NCBI RefSeq assembly: GCF_019746665.1
Contig: NZ_JAIERS010000012.1
Location: 62,001 to 126,000, forward strand
Reading direction: 5' to 3'
Source of the DNA: Sphingomonas sp.
Lineage (GTDB): Bacteria > Pseudomonadota > Alphaproteobacteria > Sphingomonadales > Sphingomonadaceae
Length of the DNA: 64,000 nucleotides
Of this stretch, positions 61,095 to 64,000 are shown in pieces. Under the pieces are notes generated by a model. The model was not told where the DNA came from, did no database searches, and saw nothing but the letters and a program-made list of their open reading frames with translations. The position numbers were made by a program, and so were the translations under genes. Numbering within the stretch: the first letter of the stretch is position 1; every line of letters starts with the position of its first letter.

Positions 61095-62123
61095 TCAAGC
61101 CGCCTTCCGCAGATGCCGCCGCCCGAGCAGCTCGGCGATCTGCACCGCGTTCAGCGCCGCGCCCTTGCGCAGATTGTCGCTCACGCACCACAGTACCAGA
61201 CCGTTCTCGACCGTCGGGTCTTCGCGGACGCGGCTGACATAAGTGGCGTATTCGCCGACGCATTCGACCGGCGTTACATAGCCGCCATTCTCGCGCTTAT
61301 CGACCAGCATCACGCCCGGCGCCTCGCGCAGGATCGCCTGCGCCTGCTTGGCGGAGATTTCACGCTCGAATTCGATCGTGATCGCCTCCGAATGGCCGAC
61401 GAACACCGGCACCCGCACGCACGTGGCGACGACCTTGATCTTCGAATCGAGGATCTTCTTGGTCTCGACCACCATTTTCCATTCTTCCTTGGTGAAGCCA
61501 TCATCCAGGAAGCTGTCGATGTGCGGGATCACGTTGAACGCGATCTGCTTGGTGAATTTCTGCGGCTCGGCCTGATCGCCAACGAAGATGTTGCGGCTCT
61601 GCTCGAACAGCTCGTCCATCCCCGCCTTGCCCGCGCCCGACACCGATTGATAGGTCGAGACGACGACCCGCTTGATGCCCGCCGCGTCATGCAGCGGCTT
61701 CAGCGCGACGACCATCTGCGCGGTCGAACAGTTCGGGTTCGCGATGATGTTGCGCTTGGTATAGCCGTCGATCGCCTGCGGGTTCACCTCGGGCACGATC
61801 AGCGGCACGTCGGGGTCCATGCGGTAGAGCGAAGCATTGTCGATCACCGTGCAGCCGGCGGCGGCGAAGCGCGGCGCGTGGAGCTTCGATCCTTCGGAGC
61901 CGATCGCGAACAGCGCGATGTCCCACCCGGCGGGATCGAAATGCTCGATATTCTGCACCTTGAGCATCCGGCCGGTATCGCCGAATTCGATCTGGTCGCC
62001 CTGGCTGCGCGCCGAGGCGAGCACCGCCAAGTCCTTGATGGGGAATTCGCGCTCCGCCAGGATGTTGAGCATCTCGCGCCCGACATTGCCCGTCGCGCCC
62101 GCGACCACGATGCGATACGCCAT
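61095..62123 (-). CDS. asd: aspartate-semialdehyde dehydrogenase
   Basis: Asd reduces aspartyl phosphate to aspartate semialdehyde with NADPH, feeding lysine/diaminopimelate, threonine and methionine synthesis. The 342-aa protein has the NADP-binding VVAGATGNVGREML near residue 6 and the active-site Cys in NPNCSTAQ near 129. The substrate-binding Arg/His region is FVGHSEAITIEF. The ATG at 62123 begins MAYRIVVAG; the frame upstream is non-conserved. It is divergent from the secreted protein gene at 62288. Confidence 0.96.
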   Translation of the reverse strand: MAYRIVVAGATGNVGREMLNILAEREFPIKDLAVLASARSQGDQIEFGDTGRMLKVQNIEHFDPAGWDIALFAIGSEGSKLHAPRFAAAGCTVIDNASLYRMDPDVPLIVPEVNPQAIDGYTKRNIIANPNCSTAQMVVALKPLHDAAGIKRVVVSTYQSVSGAGKAGMDELFEQSRNIFVGDQAEPQKFTKQIAFNVIPHIDSFLDDGFTKEEWKMVVETKKILDSKIKVVATCVRVPVFVGHSEAITIEFEREISAKQAQAILREAPGVMLVDKRENGGYVTPVECVGEYATYVSRVREDPTVENGLVLWCVSDNLRKGAALNAVQIAELLGRRHLRKAA

Positions 62124-62287
62124 TATCCGCCGTAACCTTCTGTTGCTGGTGGTTCTCCATAGGCAGGTCGATGGCAAATTGAAGTCGAAATCGTTCGACC
62201 TGGCCCCCTCTCACCCGGTGCGGAATGGCGTGTCGGGGGGAGTGATGATATCATGGGCCAAGCCTGCAGCGGCGCGGGAGCAACAGC

Positions 62288-63205
62288 ATGGCACGACGAT
62301 TGATCATCGCGATGGGCGCGGCGGCGTGCCTCGTCGCTCTTGCGGCGTCGCCGCCGCCGACATGTCGATCGCTCGGCAAAGTGGAGGAGCGCTCGGTCAA
62401 CCTCACCAGCGACGGCTTGGTGACGTTCACCGCCGATATGGACGTGAACACCGATGGGGCGCTGGAATCCTATGCCGTCGATGACCTGGGGTTCTTCGGG
62501 CCGAAATTGAACACCCGCCACGCGCTGAACACCATCTGCAACGCCGTCCGTATCCGCAAGCGCGGCAGGGGCTCGCAGGACGCCCTTGTGTTCGACCACC
62601 GCCAATGCGGGAAACTGATCGCCGAATTCCGCCGGATCAGAGAGGCGAACTGGGCGCCGGCGGATGGCAGCTATGTGGAATTCTACGCGATCGCCCTGCA
62701 ACCGGGCACGATCCGCCCGGGCAAGAGCCGTGGCACGCCTTGTGAACATGACGGCTTCTACGTCTCGCAAACCGCGCGCGCGATGAACCCCGGCGTGTCG
62801 GTGTGCGATCCCGAGCACTGGATTGACGCCGCCCGCATCCCGGCGATCGTCGTCCCGCCGGCGTTGGTGAAGCCGCGCGGGGTCGATCTGTTCGACCTGG
62901 TCCTCGTGCGCAAGGCCGGCACCGCTGAGTGGTTCCCGGCGATTGTCGGCGACACCAACAACAAGTTTCTCGGCGAGGGCACCCTGCGCCTGGCGCAGCA
63001 GGTAACCGGGCAGGAAGCAAGACCCGCCAACTACCGGGCGGTTCTGGCCGTAAAGCCGCGCGGCGATTATGAATATCTCATCTTCCCCGGAAGCCGGGCT
63101 CAACTGACCAGCCGGAGCAACAGCATGGCGCCGCAGGTCGTGGAGGCGGCGACCAGGCTGCGCGATCAGTTCAATCTTTCGGCCCGGCCGCGCCTCTGCC
63201 CGTAA
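62288..63205 (+). CDS. secreted protein of unknown function, possibly GH75-chitosanase-like
   Basis: A 305-aa exported protein. The N-terminal signal peptide (ARRLIIAMGAAACLVALAAS) is followed by a Cys-containing mature domain with about six Cys, which could form disulfides. The segments TADMDVNTDGALESY near residue 50 and AIVGDTNNKFLGEG near 220 resemble the Asp-rich and GDTN...GE motifs of GH75 chitosanases. I offer that only as a weak suggestion, because the overall similarity cannot be judged by eye. GGGAG precedes the ATG. It is divergent from asd and convergent with the S9 peptidase. Confidence 0.65.
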   Translation: MARRLIIAMGAAACLVALAASPPPTCRSLGKVEERSVNLTSDGLVTFTADMDVNTDGALESYAVDDLGFFGPKLNTRHALNTICNAVRIRKRGRGSQDALVFDHRQCGKLIAEFRRIREANWAPADGSYVEFYAIALQPGTIRPGKSRGTPCEHDGFYVSQTARAMNPGVSVCDPEHWIDAARIPAIVVPPALVKPRGVDLFDLVLVRKAGTAEWFPAIVGDTNNKFLGEGTLRLAQQVTGQEARPANYRAVLAVKPRGDYEYLIFPGSRAQLTSRSNSMAPQVVEAATRLRDQFNLSARPRLCP

Positions 63206-63230
63206 GGTCGAAGGCGTCTCATTTGCGCGA

Positions 63231-64000
63231 TCACTCCCCCTTCGGCATCCGGCGATCGAGGAAGCCCAGGATCGTCCGCCACAGATGTTCGCTCACCCCG
63301 GGGCCGCCCACGCGGTGCGTCTGGCCGGGGTAGAACATCATCTCGAACGGGCGCCCTTGCGCCTGCATCCGCGCGGCGAAGGCGGTCGAGTGATCGAGCA
63401 CGACATTGTCGTCCGACATGCCGTGGATCAGCAGCAGTGGATCGCTGATCTTGCCCGCATCAAGAAGCGCGTTGCTCGCTTCATAGGGCTCGGCCTTGGG
63501 GTCGCCGAGATAGCGCTCGGTATAATGGGTATCGTACAGCTCCCACTTGGTCACCGGCGCGCCGGCGATGCCCGCCGCGAAGACGCCTGGCGCCTTTTCC
63601 AGCATCTTCAGCGTCATATAGCCGCCATAGGACCAGCCGAACGTCGCGATGCGCTTGGCGTCGACGAACGGCTGTTCCTTCAGGAACCTGGCCCCCACCA
63701 GCTGATCGGTGACCTCCACCGTGCCCATCGCGCGGTAGATCTGGTCCTCGAACGCCTTGCCGCGATTGTACGAGCCGCGATTGTCGATCTGGAACCAGAT
63801 GTAACCCTGGCTCACGAGATATTGCTGCAGCGCCCCGCCCCAGCCGCGCGTCACCTGCTGGCCGGTGCCGGGGCCGCCATAATGCTGGAAGAACACGGGA
63901 TATTTCTTGCCCGGCTCCAGCTTGGGGGTGATCATCTCCCAATAGAGCGTGGTGCCGTCCTCGGCCTTCAGCGTGCCGAATTTGCGCTCCTGATGCTGGG
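63231..64000 (-). CDS. S9 family prolyl peptidase (DPP IV-like), C-terminal part
   Basis: The 3' portion of a dipeptidyl-peptidase-IV-type serine peptidase whose 5' end lies beyond the right edge of the window. The catalytic alpha/beta-hydrolase domain is complete. It has YGGPGTGQQV, the nucleophile in FGWSYGGYMTL, the acid in GMSDDNVVLDHS and the His in YPGQTHRVGG. Frame continuity is clear from 63936 to 64000 (FGTLKAEDGTTLYWE), so the ATG at 63935 is internal. The missing upstream part should hold the signal peptide and beta-propeller. Confidence 0.93.
   Translation of the reverse strand, partial: QHQERKFGTLKAEDGTTLYWEMITPKLEPGKKYPVFFQHYGGPGTGQQVTRGWGGALQQYLVSQGYIWFQIDNRGSYNRGKAFEDQIYRAMGTVEVTDQLVGARFLKEQPFVDAKRIATFGWSYGGYMTLKMLEKAPGVFAAGIAGAPVTKWELYDTHYTERYLGDPKAEPYEASNALLDAGKISDPLLLIHGMSDDNVVLDHSTAFAARMQAQGRPFEMMFYPGQTHRVGGPGVSEHLWRTILGFLDRRMPKGE

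Overview
The window is high-GC, gene-dense DNA from an aerobic anoxygenic phototrophic alphaproteobacterium. The gene families and their order point to the Sphingomonadales (a Sphingomonas-like organism). This is inferred from gene content and protein similarity, since no 16S gene is present. No stretch of 300 bases lacks a gene, and I see no insertion sequence, phage, CRISPR array or rRNA.

Layout. 0-5.3 kb: a leftward arginine succinyltransferase-pathway operon (M20 hydrolase, astA, astB) running into a small membrane protein and a CysQ-type phosphatase. 5.3-14.3 kb: housekeeping and metabolic genes (RppH, esterase, histone-deacetylase-like amidohydrolase, two-subunit 2-oxoacid:ferredoxin oxidoreductase, CPD photolyase, HAD hydrolase, MFS exporter, tRNA-Pro). 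14.4-26.6 kb: photosynthesis genes, with crtD-crtC leftward and crtF-bchC-bchX-bchY-bchZ-pufB-pufA-pufL-pufM-pufC rightward. Together they encode carotenoid hydration, desaturation and methylation, the late bacteriochlorophyll a steps, the LH1 antenna, the type II reaction centre and its tetraheme cytochrome. Two near-identical TGT-N12-ACA palindromes of the PpsR/CrtJ type sit on the crtD and bchC promoters. 26.7-33.1 kb: a DUF3422 membrane protein, an HWE sensor kinase, an ATP-grasp/flavin-monooxygenase pair and an AraC regulator.

33.3-41.9 kb: NAD synthase, an M16 peptidase, tgt, the 4.5S SRP RNA, dnaX and ybaB. 41.9-51.8 kb: a methyltransferase, then a tightly overlapped leftward block of ten genes (mltB-type, rlpA, dac, tmk, holB, metG, tatD, MBL hydrolase, aspartic protease, mazG). 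Next come tRNA-Ser and a TauD-type dioxygenase. 52.9-57.6 kb: a TolC-HlyD-ABC export cluster whose ABC protein has lost every catalytic ATPase motif, plus a PilZ-like protein. 57.7-64 kb: rpmE, an M2 dipeptidase, a hydrolase, asd, a secreted protein of unknown function and the 3' end of an S9 peptidase that runs off the window.

The items most worth following up are the ATPase-dead ABC exporter with otherwise complete partners (52.9-57.2 kb), a bchZ-coupled short ORF overlapping the pufB start, and two strong hairpins inside the puf transcript. Others are a hairpin that places the start codon of the post-puf gene in its loop, a crtC without a canonical start codon, and a carboxypeptidase-G2-like M20 enzyme in the ast operon that could replace AstE.
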